Positions 7,212 through 16,154 of a stretch of 44,720 bases of DNA are shown in pieces. The translations under genes were made by a program, and so were the position numbers. The DNA lies in assembly GCA_027003115.1 (NCBI GenBank), contig JALWYS010000148.1:1-44720 (forward strand), read 5' to 3'. This DNA comes from Deltaproteobacteria bacterium (GTDB lineage Bacteria; Desulfobacterota; Dissulfuribacteria; Dissulfuribacterales; QOAL01). How positions within the stretch are numbered: position 1 is the stretch's first letter; each line of letters starts with the position of its first letter. The notes below the pieces were generated by a model. The model worked only from the letters and a program-made list of their open reading frames with translations, had not been told where the DNA came from and made no database searches.

Positions 7212-8428
7212 ATGGTCTCCGAAACCGCCTTTTTGTGGTCTCTAACTTGAACAACTGGAACTTCCAAGAGCCTTTCAAGGCCCTTCAAGGGCTCAAGTGA
7301 AAGTTCAGCAATCTCTGACCCGTGTACATGCATTATGTCCTCTGGCACCCTTTGACCGTTTGTTACATAAGAAACCGGAAGATCAGCCTCTATGAGAGGA
7401 AAAACGGAGGAGGCCAGGGACCTGGTCTCGTCTGTCTTTGTCAGGGTCCAGCCCGCAAAGGGGAATTGTCTGTAGAAACTGATGGCTCCCATAAGGTCCT
7501 CTCTCTTACTAGTTGCACTAAGCATGACCTGTGCCATAAGTCCTGGGACAGAATCAAAGAGTCTTTCGAGTTCAGTCTTATGGGAAGAAGAGAAGGGATT
7601 TCGGCCAGTTGTATCCACAAAGATGAAATCCATGTCTTTGTATTCGCCAAAAAGCCTCACAAGGTCCTTGTTCGTTCTTGCAATTTCCAGTGGGATCGAC
7701 ATTAAATTGGCGTACTTTTCAAGCTGTTCCCTTGCTCCCATCCTGTAGCCATCAACGCAAATGAAGACCCCTTGGCGCTTGCAGAGGAATTTTAGCCTTG
7801 CAGCAATTTTGGCAAGGGTAGTCGTTTTTCCGACACCGGTTGGCCCCACAAAGGCCCACCAACACCTTTCCTTTACATCTTCTGCCACAGGCCCTGGCTT
7901 TATGTTTGATGAAATGAAGCTTCGAAGCCTTAGCACCACTCTGTTCAAGCTACAAAGCTCATCTTCCGGGCATGACGAAAGCAGCTTGTGTACAATGTTC
8001 TGTCCCCTTTTGTCTAGTCCCAGGCAGGAGGCTATGCTGTCTGAAAGGCGCAATATGTCGTCTGGACTGTCACTTCCTGTGGCATTGAGGGCTGATTCTC
8101 TCTCATTGAGTTCTCTAAGCGCCTTGTGCATCTGTTTGATTTCGGTTTTAAGTTCATCTATTTCCTTAAGAAGCCTGGCCTCAGCATCCTGGGCCTTTGG
8201 CCTTGATTGAAATATCCTTGGAGCCCTGCCCTTTCCTACACTGGACGATTCCTTGGCCCCTCTATCAATTGCAGCCACCACTTCTACGTAATTTATGGTG
8301 CGGCCTGTCTTTTCATCAATTCTTGACCTGTTTTTTGTGCCAAGGATTATGGCATCAGGCCCAAGGCTTTCCTTGACCTTTAAAAGTGCCTCTGAAGCAT
8401 TTTTTGCACTAAAACGTCTAAGCTGCAT
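7208..8428 (-). CDS. flhF: Flagellar biosynthesis SRP-type GTPase FlhF
   Basis: A 406-residue protein starting MQLRRFSAKNASEALLKVK, typical of FlhF, with a variable basic B domain, then an NG GTPase domain: G1 FVGPTGVGKTTTLAKIAA (about residues 194-210), G3 VDTTGRN (271-277) and G4 LTKTDE. It localises the first export apparatus components to the pole and acts with FlhG. The ATG is preceded by GGAGG (GGAGGCTCATC). It lies between flhA and flhG in the usual order. Confidence 0.95.
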   Translation of the reverse strand: MQLRRFSAKNASEALLKVKESLGPDAIILGTKNRSRIDEKTGRTINYVEVVAAIDRGAKESSSVGKGRAPRIFQSRPKAQDAEARLLKEIDELKTEIKQMHKALRELNERESALNATGSDSPDDILRLSDSIASCLGLDKRGQNIVHKLLSSCPEDELCSLNRVVLRLRSFISSNIKPGPVAEDVKERCWWAFVGPTGVGKTTTLAKIAARLKFLCKRQGVFICVDGYRMGAREQLEKYANLMSIPLEIARTNKDLVRLFGEYKDMDFIFVDTTGRNPFSSSHKTELERLFDSVPGLMAQVMLSATSKREDLMGAISFYRQFPFAGWTLTKTDETRSLASSVFPLIEADLPVSYVTNGQRVPEDIMHVHGSEIAELSLEPLKGLERLLEVPVVQVRDHKKAVSETI

Positions 8429-8442
8429 GATGAGCCTCCTGC

Positions 8443-10545
8443 CTATTCAAGGGAGATAACCCCCACGGATTCCAGCTGGATATTGCCTGGAATTTCTGAA
8501 TGTGAAATCACGTTAACGTCTGGTATAAAGCGTTCCACAAGACGCCTAAGGTGCCTTCTCAGTGTCGGGTTCGTAAGGATCACCGGGGTCAGCCCCATGC
8601 CCTCTGCCTCCTCAAGGGCCTTTTTGACCGCATTTATGATCTTCTGGGCGGACGCTGGATCAAGAGTGAGATAGGCCCCGTGTTCTGTCTGCTGCAAACT
8701 GTTACGAAGGGTCTCCTCTATTTGCGAATCCAGGGTGAGCACCCTGAGGGTGTCGTTTTCATCAAGAAACGGCTTGACAATGGCCCTTCCAAGCCTCTGA
8801 CGGACGTACTCGGTAAGGATCTCTGGGTCCTTTGTCATCTCGCCGTAATCGGCAAGGGCCTCTGTTATGGTAAGAAGGTCCCTGATTGAAATGCCCTCTC
8901 TGACCAGGTTCTGGAGAACCTTCTGGATGATTCCCAGATTGAGGACATTGGTTACCTCTTCCACCGCCTTTGGGCTTGTTTTTGAAAGGGCATCAAGCAG
9001 CCTCTGTACCTCCTGCCTTCCAAGAAGGTCCGCAGCGTTTTTCTTTATGACCTCTGCAAGATGTGTTGCAATGACGGTTGAAAGGTCAACTACTGTGTAT
9101 CCGGCAAGCTGAGCCTCCTCCTTTTGCTCCTCGGTTATCCAGATGGCGGGAAGGCCAAAGGCTGGCTCCGTTGTTGGGATACCCTCTATCTCCTTTCTCA
9201 CATCCCCTGGATTCATTGCGAGAAAATGGCCAATCATCAGGTTACCCTTTGCAACATCGATCCCCTTTATAAGAAAACGGTACTGGCCAGGCTGAAGCTG
9301 AAGATTGTCTCTCACGTGAAGAGGGGGAACGATTATTCCCATCTCCTGGGCAAACTGACGTCTTATGGACTTTATCCTGTCTAGCAGATCTCCTCCCTGC
9401 TCTTCATCCACAAGGGGAATCAGGCCATAGCCCACCTCAAGCTCAAGGATGTCGAGCTGCAGAAGCCGTTCAACCTCCTCGGGCTCAGATACTTCTTCCT
9501 CAGGTCTTGTCTCTTCCTCTGTACCCCTTCCGGCAATTTCCTCCTTCACCCTTTTCTCTTCCTTGAAGGCCGTGTAAGCCAGAAATGCTATTGCAGAGGA
9601 AAGGATCACAAAGGGCACAGTTGGAAGGCCCGGTATGAAGCTAAAAAGAAAGACGATGACGCTTGTTACTGCAAGGGCCTGGGGATGGGTTGAAAACTGG
9701 CGCAGGAACTCCTTTCCCATGCTTGCAGTAGAGGCGGCCCTGCTGACAAGCACGCCTGCAGCAGTTGAGATTATGAGGGCTGGAATCTGGGAAACAAGCC
9801 CGTCACCAATGGTAAGAAGGGTGTAGCTTTGGGCAGCGGCTGAGACTTCCATTCCCTGCTGAAGCACTCCTATTACAAAGCCTCCCACCACGTTTATGGC
9901 CATTATGATTAGACCGGCAATGGCCTCGCCTCTTACAAACTTGCTGGCACCGTCCATGGCCCCGTAAAATTCAGACTCCTTTGCAATCTCCTCCCTGCGC
10001 CTTTTGGCCTCTGCCTCGTCAATGAGTCCGGCATTTAAGTCTGCATCTATGGCCATCTGCTTTCCTGGCATTGCATCCAGGGTGAAGCGTGCTGCAACCT
10101 CTGCAATCCTTCCAGCACCCTTAGTGATGACAACGAAGTTGATGATAACGAGGATAAAGAAGACGATTGCCCCGACCACAAAGTTGCCTCCAACAACAAA
10201 GTGGCCAAAGCCCATGATTATCTTTCCTGCAGCATCAACTCCCTCATGCCCATGAAGCAGGATGAGCCTCGTGGAGGCAATATTCAGGGAGAGTCTGAAA
10301 AGCGTGGTTATGAGAAGAAGGGAGGGAAACACTGGAAAATCAAGGGGCTTTAGGATGTAGATGGACATGAGAAAAATAAGAAGCGAGATGGTGATGTTAA
10401 GTGCCAGGAAAAGATCCAGGGCCGGGGCTGGAAGGGGCAGAATCATAAGAAGGAGAATGCCAACCAAGCCTACAGCCGCCAAAATGTTGCTCTTGTCAAC
10501 TTCCATCCCTGTCCAAATGGATCTTACTGCATCTATGGCTGCCAC
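8443..10545 (-). CDS. flhA: Flagellar type III export protein FlhA
   Basis: A 700-residue FHIPEP-family export gate protein. The N-terminal half has about eight membrane helices. The conserved cytoplasmic loop reads RFTLDAMPGKQMAIDADL, followed by GLIDEAEAKRRREEI. The C-terminal half is the soluble ring-forming domain that receives chaperone-substrate complexes. Length and composition match the family. It follows flhB after 11 nt and precedes flhF. Confidence 0.97.
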   Translation of the reverse strand: MAAIDAVRSIWTGMEVDKSNILAAVGLVGILLLMILPLPAPALDLFLALNITISLLIFLMSIYILKPLDFPVFPSLLLITTLFRLSLNIASTRLILLHGHEGVDAAGKIIMGFGHFVVGGNFVVGAIVFFILVIINFVVITKGAGRIAEVAARFTLDAMPGKQMAIDADLNAGLIDEAEAKRRREEIAKESEFYGAMDGASKFVRGEAIAGLIIMAINVVGGFVIGVLQQGMEVSAAAQSYTLLTIGDGLVSQIPALIISTAAGVLVSRAASTASMGKEFLRQFSTHPQALAVTSVIVFLFSFIPGLPTVPFVILSSAIAFLAYTAFKEEKRVKEEIAGRGTEEETRPEEEVSEPEEVERLLQLDILELEVGYGLIPLVDEEQGGDLLDRIKSIRRQFAQEMGIIVPPLHVRDNLQLQPGQYRFLIKGIDVAKGNLMIGHFLAMNPGDVRKEIEGIPTTEPAFGLPAIWITEEQKEEAQLAGYTVVDLSTVIATHLAEVIKKNAADLLGRQEVQRLLDALSKTSPKAVEEVTNVLNLGIIQKVLQNLVREGISIRDLLTITEALADYGEMTKDPEILTEYVRQRLGRAIVKPFLDENDTLRVLTLDSQIEETLRNSLQQTEHGAYLTLDPASAQKIINAVKKALEEAEGMGLTPVILTNPTLRRHLRRLVERFIPDVNVISHSEIPGNIQLESVGVISLE

Positions 10546-10556
10546 AATATTTCCTC

Positions 10557-11639
10557 CTAGCTCCTTCCTGATGCCGCCTTTTTACCCTTTAGCCTGTAAA
10601 CGTAGGCAAATATCTCGGCCACGGCCTTAAAGAGGCTCTCGGGGATCACCTGCCCGATATCCACCAGTTTGTACAGGCTTTGGGCAACGGGCTTGTTCTC
10701 GATCACTGGCACTGAATGCTTTCTGGCTATTTGTCTTATTTTTTCAGCCAGATGGCCTGCGCCCTTGGCCACAACCATGGGGGCATCCATGTCACCCGGC
10801 TCGTATTTCAAGGCAACGGCAAGATGGGTCGGGTTGGTGATTACAACATCCGCCTCAGGCACCTCCTGCATCATGCGCTTTCTTGCCATCTCCCGCTGTA
10901 TGCTTCTTATTCTACTTTTTACCTGAGGATCTCCCTCTGTTTGCTTGAACTCTTCCTTTACTTCCTGCTTGGTCATCTTAAGATTCTTCTCATGGTCGTA
11001 GCGCTGGAACATGTAATCAAGGATAGAAAGCAATATCATTGCCAAACAGGATTTCCAGAATATCTCGTAACTCACCATGCCTATAAAGGAGGCGATGTGA
11101 TAAGGCGTCATGTCAAGAAGGGGAACCATCTTGTCAAGGCCCTTTGAAACAGTGGAATAGACAATCCAGCAAACAACGATGAGCTTAAAAAGTGATTTCA
11201 GGAACTCCATGAGGGCCTGGAGGGAAAAAAGCCGCTTGATGCCCTGAAGAGGGCTTATCCTGGAAAATTGTGGAATCAGGGGTTCAAGGGTCAAAAGCGG
11301 CCCCACCTGCAGGAAATTTGACAGTATGGCCACCACGGTGATTACGAGAAGGAGGGGCGCCATGATGGATGCCATCTGTGCAAGGCCCAAAAGGCCCATG
11401 GAGCGCATGGATGTAAGAGTTATTGTATGGCTGTGAAGGTTTTCAAGATAATAGGCAAGCATCCTGTCCATTCGTGACATGAAAAAGCCACTTCCCCAGT
11501 AAAGGGTAAAAAGGCCTGAAAGAAGGACGGCAACCGAGGCGAGCTCTCTGCTCTTTGGTACCTGACCTTTTTTTCTGGCCTCCTCCCGTCGTTTCGGGGT
11601 GGCCTGCTCTGTCCTTTCCTGGAAGGATTCCTGTGCCAC
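10557..11639 (-). CDS. flhB: Flagellar export switch protein FlhB
   Basis: A 360-residue protein starting with the typical EQATPKRREEARKKGQVPKS segment, then four membrane helices and a cytoplasmic domain with the autocleavage motif N269-P270-T271-H272 in VVITNPTHLAVALKYE. Cleavage between Asn and Pro switches export from rod/hook to filament substrates. All motif residues are intact. It follows fliR with a 1-nt gap and precedes flhA, the standard order. Confidence 0.97.
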   Translation of the reverse strand: MAQESFQERTEQATPKRREEARKKGQVPKSRELASVAVLLSGLFTLYWGSGFFMSRMDRMLAYYLENLHSHTITLTSMRSMGLLGLAQMASIMAPLLLVITVVAILSNFLQVGPLLTLEPLIPQFSRISPLQGIKRLFSLQALMEFLKSLFKLIVVCWIVYSTVSKGLDKMVPLLDMTPYHIASFIGMVSYEIFWKSCLAMILLSILDYMFQRYDHEKNLKMTKQEVKEEFKQTEGDPQVKSRIRSIQREMARKRMMQEVPEADVVITNPTHLAVALKYEPGDMDAPMVVAKGAGHLAEKIRQIARKHSVPVIENKPVAQSLYKLVDIGQVIPESLFKAVAEIFAYVYRLKGKKAASGRS

Positions 11640-11640
11640 T

Positions 11641-12429
11641 TCAACCTCCCATGGCCCTAAGGGCGAGGGGCATAAGCTCCACCGCCCTGTTTAGGGAGCG
11701 GGCAAGTACAGGCCAGAAGTACTGGAGCGTGAGGCCAAAAAAGAAAAGGCCCAGGGCAACGTTTACGTTGAAGCTAACTATCAGCATGTTTATCTGGGGG
11801 ACAAGTTTTGCAAGTATGCCCAGAGCCACCTGGGAGAGAAAGAGTATGGCCATGACAGGGGCCATGAGCTTTATGGAAAGTACAAACATCTCATGCCCCA
11901 TGGTCATGATTATCTCGTAGAGGGGCTTTGAAAAAATAAGACTACCAGGGGGAAGTATCTCAAAGCTTTCAAAAAGCGTCCTTATGACTGCGTGGTGTCC
12001 GTTTGCCACGAGAAAAAGCAAAAGGGCAATCATGTAGGCAAACTGGGAAACTATTACAGACTGCACCCCTGTCTGCGGATCCATTATATTGGCAATACTA
12101 AGCCCCATCTGTACACCAACCATCTGGCCAGCTATCTGTAGGCCAGCAAACACCATCCTAAGAAGAAGGGAGAGTATCAGGCCAATAATGAGCTCCTGGA
12201 CTGTAAGGAGGAAAAACCCAAAGGAGGTGGCAGGGAAAAGGGCCCCGGATACGTGGACTACCGGCGCAACCAACCATGAAAGCACAAGGGCCATGGCCGC
12301 CTTTACTGGCATGGCAATGGTCCTTGAATTGAACACAGGCATGAGGAAAAGAATTGTTGAAATCCTAACCAGAACCAGAATAAATACCTTGTAATGGAGA
12401 AGGATCCAGGCAAGGGCGTCATTTCCCAT
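11641..12429 (-). CDS. fliR: Flagellar biosynthetic protein FliR
   Basis: A 262-residue polytopic membrane protein with the FliR pattern: RISTILFLMPVFNSRTIAMPVKAAMAL near the N-terminus (quoted here across positions 22-48), the conserved GQMVGVQMGLSIANIMDPQ segment in the middle, and hydrophobic helices to the end. It forms the export gate core with FliP and FliQ. It lies 7 nt after fliQ and 1 nt before flhB. Confidence 0.95.
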   Translation of the reverse strand: MGNDALAWILLHYKVFILVLVRISTILFLMPVFNSRTIAMPVKAAMALVLSWLVAPVVHVSGALFPATSFGFFLLTVQELIIGLILSLLLRMVFAGLQIAGQMVGVQMGLSIANIMDPQTGVQSVIVSQFAYMIALLLFLVANGHHAVIRTLFESFEILPPGSLIFSKPLYEIIMTMGHEMFVLSIKLMAPVMAILFLSQVALGILAKLVPQINMLIVSFNVNVALGLFFFGLTLQYFWPVLARSLNRAVELMPLALRAMGG

Positions 12430-12436
12430 GGCCCGT

Positions 12437-12706
12437 CTACCTGATGAAGTTTGGTATGTTGACTATGATGTCCCTTGTGTAGTCCACCATCTTGTTCATC
12501 ATCCAGGGAAATGCAACAAGTAGCCCTATAAGGACCGCAATGATCTTGGGAACAAAGGTGAGGGTCATCTCCTGGATCTGTGTCACCGCCTGGAAGATGC
12601 TTACGAGAAGGCCCACTACAAGCCCAAGGCCCAGCATTGGCAGGCTAATAAGCAGGGTTATCTCAACAGCGTTTCTTGCAAGGCCAACTACCATATCCTG
12701 GGTCAT
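12437..12706 (-). CDS. fliQ: Flagellar biosynthetic protein FliQ
   Basis: An 89-residue protein with two membrane helices and the FliQ signature VVGLLVSIFQAVTQIQEMTL followed by FVPKIIAVL. It is part of the FliPQR export gate. Length equals the family norm. It is 11 nt downstream of fliP. Confidence 0.96.
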   Translation of the reverse strand: MTQDMVVGLARNAVEITLLISLPMLGLGLVVGLLVSIFQAVTQIQEMTLTFVPKIIAVLIGLLVAFPWMMNKMVDYTRDIIVNIPNFIR

Positions 12707-12717
12707 CTCATACCTCC

Positions 12718-13464
12718 CTAAAAGAAACTCTTTAACAAGGAGCCTGTCAGCAAATGCCAGCCGTCAACGAGAACAAAAAGAAGGAGCTTAAAGGGCAAGG
12801 AAATGAGAACAGGCGGTAGCATCATCATTCCCATGGAAAGAAGAACAGAGGAGACCACCATGTCTATGATGAGAAACGGGATATAGAGCACGAAACCTAT
12901 CTCAAAGGCAGTTTTGAGCTCACTTATCATGAAGGAGGGAACCAGAACGGATGTTGGTATCTCACTTTCGTCCTTTGGGTCCTCTATCTTTGCAAAACGG
13001 GCAAAAAGGGCGAGGTCTTCTTCCCTGGTGTTCTTGAACATGAAGCGTCTGATTGGGCCTTCAACATTCTTAAGTGCCTGCTTGAAGTTTATCTCATCGT
13101 TTAAATAGGGCTGTATGCCTCTTTCATTGGCAGTACTCCATACAGGCTGCATGATGAAAAAGGTGAGAAAAAGGGACAGACCAATAATTACCTGGTTGGG
13201 AGGCATTTGCTGGGTACCAATGGCCTGGCGCAGAAAGCCAAAGACAATGATGAGCCTGGTAAAAGACGTCATCATGAGTAGAATCGACGGGGCAAGGGAA
13301 AGTACGGTAAGAAGAAGGACAATCTCTATGGCTGCGGAAATCTTTTTGGGATCATCAGTGTTTTCAATACCGATGCTTACGCTTGGTATGTGAACGGCCA
13401 AGGCATCGAGTGGAAGCAAAAAGAAGAGCCCAAGCAGTGTTCCCAAAAAAATCCACCTCTTCAT
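12718..13464 (-). CDS. fliP: Flagellar biosynthetic protein FliP
   Basis: A 248-residue protein with a cleavable Sec signal peptide (MKRWIFLGTLLGLFFLLPL, cleavage near ALA-VH). The FliP core follows: LAPSILLMMTSFTRLIIVFG, then QMPPNQVIIGLSLFLTFFIM, and the C-terminal IPFLIIDMVVSSVLLSMGMM. It forms the pentameric centre of the export gate. The start overlaps the end of fliO by 4 nt (ATGA). Confidence 0.97.
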   Translation of the reverse strand: MKRWIFLGTLLGLFFLLPLDALAVHIPSVSIGIENTDDPKKISAAIEIVLLLTVLSLAPSILLMMTSFTRLIIVFGFLRQAIGTQQMPPNQVIIGLSLFLTFFIMQPVWSTANERGIQPYLNDEINFKQALKNVEGPIRRFMFKNTREEDLALFARFAKIEDPKDESEIPTSVLVPSFMISELKTAFEIGFVLYIPFLIIDMVVSSVLLSMGMMMLPPVLISLPFKLLLFVLVDGWHLLTGSLLKSFF

Positions 13465-13784
13465 GAGGCCTCCATCTTCTGGGCCTTTTCTACCTCCCTT
13501 GAAAGCACCTGATTGAATCCTTCAAGGTTTTCACCCTTCATGGAACCGAGAAGGGTGATGCCCTGTTCTGTTGAACCTATGAGAAAATAACTTCCTGCAA
13601 CACGGACAAGGGAAATATGGCGTTTTGGAAGAATGGCCCTATTCTCAATCACCTCTATAAGCCCCTTGCTGGCACCTTGGGCCACAAGGCCAAACCTTCT
13701 GAGTATGAACGCAACCAGGAACATGAGCCCGAGTATCAATGCCAGGGCTCCTGCCATTTTCACTATTAGCTCAAAGACGTCCAT
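13461..13784 (-). CDS. fliO: Flagellar biosynthetic protein FliO
   Basis: A 107-residue protein with one N-terminal membrane helix (residues about 8-28) followed by the FliO cytoplasmic domain: GLIEVIENRAILPKRHISLVR, then VAGSYFLIGSTEQGITLL. FliO assists FliP assembly. It is small and poorly conserved generally, but the RxxLxPKxxLxxV pattern and the position between fliN and fliP are diagnostic. Confidence 0.9.
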   Translation of the reverse strand: MDVFELIVKMAGALALILGLMFLVAFILRRFGLVAQGASKGLIEVIENRAILPKRHISLVRVAGSYFLIGSTEQGITLLGSMKGENLEGFNQVLSREVEKAQKMEAS

Positions 13785-13789
13785 GAAAC

Positions 13790-14440
13790 CTACCCTAGTG
13801 ACTTGACCCTTTCCTGAGGGCTTATGATCTCGGTAAGCTTTATGCCAAACTTTTCATTCACCACCACCACCTCGCCCTTGGCCATGAGCTTGCGGTTTAC
13901 ATAGATGTCCGCAGGCTCCCCTGCCATCTTGTTGAGCTCGACAATGGAGCCCTGGCCTAGCTGCAAGAGGTCCTTTATCTTCATTGTGGATCTTCCAAGC
14001 TCAACTTGTATCTCTAGTGGAATCTCAAGGAGAAAATTGAGCTCAGGCTTCGTGCCAGGCTCTACCTCCCCGTCACTTTTTAGCTCATGGAATTCGGCTG
14101 CTGGTGCAGGCTCCCCGGTGCCAGCTTCTTGGGCCCCCTGGGCGTCTTCTGGAAGCCCTTCGCTGACGGCCTTCTGGGCAGCAGCATCGCCCCCTTCTGC
14201 AGCCTCCTTAAAGGCATCGGACCAGTCTATGTCGTCTGATCCCGCCTCTGGTGATTCTTCGGATTTTGGTGTTTCATCCTGGGAATCTTTACCTTCCAAG
14301 AGCTTGTCCAACTCATCTTGGCTCACAGCACCTTGAGATTCATTTGAGCCCTTGGCGGCTTCCTGCTCCTGGCCTGCCTTTTCTCCAGAGCCTTCTCCCT
14401 CTTCCTGTAAAAGCTTGTCCAACTCTTCCTGTGTCAACAT
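13790..14440 (-). CDS. fliN: Flagellar motor switch protein FliN with duplicated FliM-like N-terminal peptide
   Basis: A 216-residue protein whose C-terminal 80 residues are a standard SpoA/FliN domain (LLEIPLEIQVELGRSTMKIK, then GQGSIVELNKMAGEPADIYV). The N-terminal 130 residues form an acidic, low-complexity extension. It contains two copies of a peptide resembling the FliM CheY-binding sequence: TQEELDKLL at residues 3-11 and SQDELDKLL at 40-48. The FliM in this window has SQDEIDALL at residues 6-14. Simple FliN proteins are about 100-140 residues, so this is a long form. It is part of the C-ring switch. Confidence 0.94.
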   Translation of the reverse strand: MLTQEELDKLLQEEGEGSGEKAGQEQEAAKGSNESQGAVSQDELDKLLEGKDSQDETPKSEESPEAGSDDIDWSDAFKEAAEGGDAAAQKAVSEGLPEDAQGAQEAGTGEPAPAAEFHELKSDGEVEPGTKPELNFLLEIPLEIQVELGRSTMKIKDLLQLGQGSIVELNKMAGEPADIYVNRKLMAKGEVVVVNEKFGIKLTEIISPQERVKSLG

Positions 14441-14458
14441 AGTGTGCCCCTGACTTCT

Positions 14459-15442
14459 TTATTCTTCTAGTAGTACCTTTTCTATCTTAAGGGCCTTCTG
14501 ACCCCGGTATATACCTGGCTGCCCCAGGAACTTGGGCTGATCTTTTATGAGGGCAGTCAGAAGATCATCCACCCTGGTGTCCAGCTGTATTATGTCTCCC
14601 ACCTCAAGGTCGAGGATGTCTGTACCTGTAAGTTCTGCGGTGCCAAGCGGTACATCCACCCTCACGGGTATATCCAGCACATTTTTTAGCATTGCCTGTC
14701 TCCAGGCTGGATCCTCTGTTTCATCGATCTGGAACGACTTTTGGAGTTTGCTTTTTATGGGCTGTATGAGGCTCACGGGAAGGCATATATATATGACGCC
14801 ACTCATCTCCTCTATATCCAGTTGGAACTTGCACACGATCACCGCATCCTCTTCCTGTATTATCTTTGCAAATTGTGGGTTTATCTCGCTTCTAACGTAC
14901 TGGATCTCCACTGGATGAATGGACGACCAGGCACGGCTCCAGTCTTTCAAAATGGAGTTGACTATGCGTTTTATAAGCCTTTGCTCTATGGAGGTAAATT
15001 CCCTTCCCTCTATGCGACTCTGTCCTATGGACGTTGAACCAAGGAATATTTCAACAATGCAAAATACAAGCTGCGAATCCATGACCAGCATGGCGTGCCC
15101 GCGAAAGGGCTCCATTTTTATTATGTGAAGACTGCTTGGGACTGGCACCTTTTTGAGAAAATCCTTGAACAGGATAACCTCTATGGGAACCACTGAACTG
15201 TCGACCATCACCCGGAGGATGGAAGAAAGGGTGCTCCTGAGGCCACGGTTAAAGTGGTCATTTATGATGGCAAAACCTGGAAACTTCACCCTTGACATAG
15301 CCGTGGCATTGGCAAAGTCGTAGGGTATTACATCACCTTCCTGCTCCCCGGATTGTGATTGTTCCTCAGATTCTGGCTCAACGGCCTCATCCAGCCCCCC
15401 GAGAAGGGCATCTATTTCATCCTGACTTAATACCTGGGCCAT
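14459..15442 (-). CDS. fliM: Flagellar motor switch protein FliM
   Basis: A 327-residue protein beginning MAQVLSQDEIDALLGGLDE, the CheY-P binding peptide. A CheC-like middle domain follows (YDFANATAMSRVKFPGFAIIND onward, with a FRGHAMLVMD segment). A C-terminal SpoA domain ends the protein (DVPLGTAELTGTDILDLEVG). It links CheY signalling to rotor direction. It lies 12 nt after fliL and 18 nt before fliN. Confidence 0.97.
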   Translation of the reverse strand: MAQVLSQDEIDALLGGLDEAVEPESEEQSQSGEQEGDVIPYDFANATAMSRVKFPGFAIINDHFNRGLRSTLSSILRVMVDSSVVPIEVILFKDFLKKVPVPSSLHIIKMEPFRGHAMLVMDSQLVFCIVEIFLGSTSIGQSRIEGREFTSIEQRLIKRIVNSILKDWSRAWSSIHPVEIQYVRSEINPQFAKIIQEEDAVIVCKFQLDIEEMSGVIYICLPVSLIQPIKSKLQKSFQIDETEDPAWRQAMLKNVLDIPVRVDVPLGTAELTGTDILDLEVGDIIQLDTRVDDLLTALIKDQPKFLGQPGIYRGQKALKIEKVLLEE

Positions 15443-15454
15443 TAACTTACCCCC

Positions 15455-15982
15455 TTACTGGACAACAAACTGGCTGAAATAGACGTCCTTGAGCTTTCCA
15501 GGACCGATTATCCTGCTCACCCTGGACATTATCTCGTCCTTGAGTCGCACCTTTCCTTCAATGGTTATTACGTCCTCAAGGGTCTTGCTGCTAAGGAGTA
15601 AAAGTATGTCGTTTCTGATCTTTGGGAGAAACTTCTCCACCAGCCCCTTGGCATCATCATCTTTGACCTCTAAAGATATGGTCGCCTTCAAGAAATGACG
15701 GGCCTTGGGATCCGCAAGATTCACCAAAAACGGCTTTAAATCTACAACAACGCCTATACTATCAGGGGAAGGGGCAACAATTTCCTGAGGAGTCTCATCC
15801 TTTTTGATCTCCTTTGCCACCTCCTCATCACTGGGTGCAGAATAGAGAAAGAAAAAGGCCCCTGCACCTCCGATGATGATTAGAACCAAGAGGGCGATGA
15901 TTATGAGAAGGAGCTTTGAACCGCCTTTCTTTTCCTTCTTTTCCTTTTCCTCTGATTTTTCCTTTTTTTCTTCCTTTGCCAT
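15455..15982 (-). CDS. fliL: Flagellar basal body-associated protein FliL
   Basis: A FliL protein of 175 residues with a lysine/glutamate-rich cytoplasmic start, one membrane helix (LLLIIIALLVLIIIGGAGAF) and a periplasmic stomatin-like domain starting GVVVDLKPFLVNLADPKARH and ending KDVYFSQFVVQ. FliL surrounds MotAB stators. The ATG at 15982 has GGAG about 6 nt upstream. The TTG at 15994 proposed by the longest frame lacks a ribosome binding site. It is the first gene after the sigma54 promoter. Confidence 0.94.
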   Translation of the reverse strand: MAKEEKKEKSEEKEKKEKKGGSKLLLIIIALLVLIIIGGAGAFFFLYSAPSDEEVAKEIKKDETPQEIVAPSPDSIGVVVDLKPFLVNLADPKARHFLKATISLEVKDDDAKGLVEKFLPKIRNDILLLLSSKTLEDVITIEGKVRLKDEIMSRVSRIIGPGKLKDVYFSQFVVQ

Positions 15983-16024
15983 TGGGTGCTCCAAAATTTG
16001 TCATGATTTTGTCAGGACAAAAAA

Positions 16025-16041
16025 GAGCAACCGTCGTGCCA
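16025..16041 (-). promoter_or_regulatory. Sigma54 promoter for the fliL-DUF2802 flagellar operon
   Basis: On the minus strand the sequence reads TGGCAC, five bases, then TTGCTC, with the invariant GG and GC at -24 and -12. This matches the sigma54 consensus TGGCACN5TTGCW completely. It lies about 43 nt upstream of the fliL ATG, with no other gene between. A FlrC/NtrC-like activator is encoded at 25661-27067. Confidence 0.88.
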
Positions 16042-16154
16042 ACTACCTTTCCTCATATTAACTTTTTGATATTAAAGGATATTTTTAAAAAGTGGTTTAA
16101 TAATGAAACTAAGATCAGGCCACAAACAAGGCCTTTTCGTCATATTTATGACGC

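Noticed and set aside
16118-16135. AGGCC...GGCCT inverted repeat after the arnT-like gene as a terminator
   Set aside because: The stem is only 5 bp and no T-tract follows on the minus strand.
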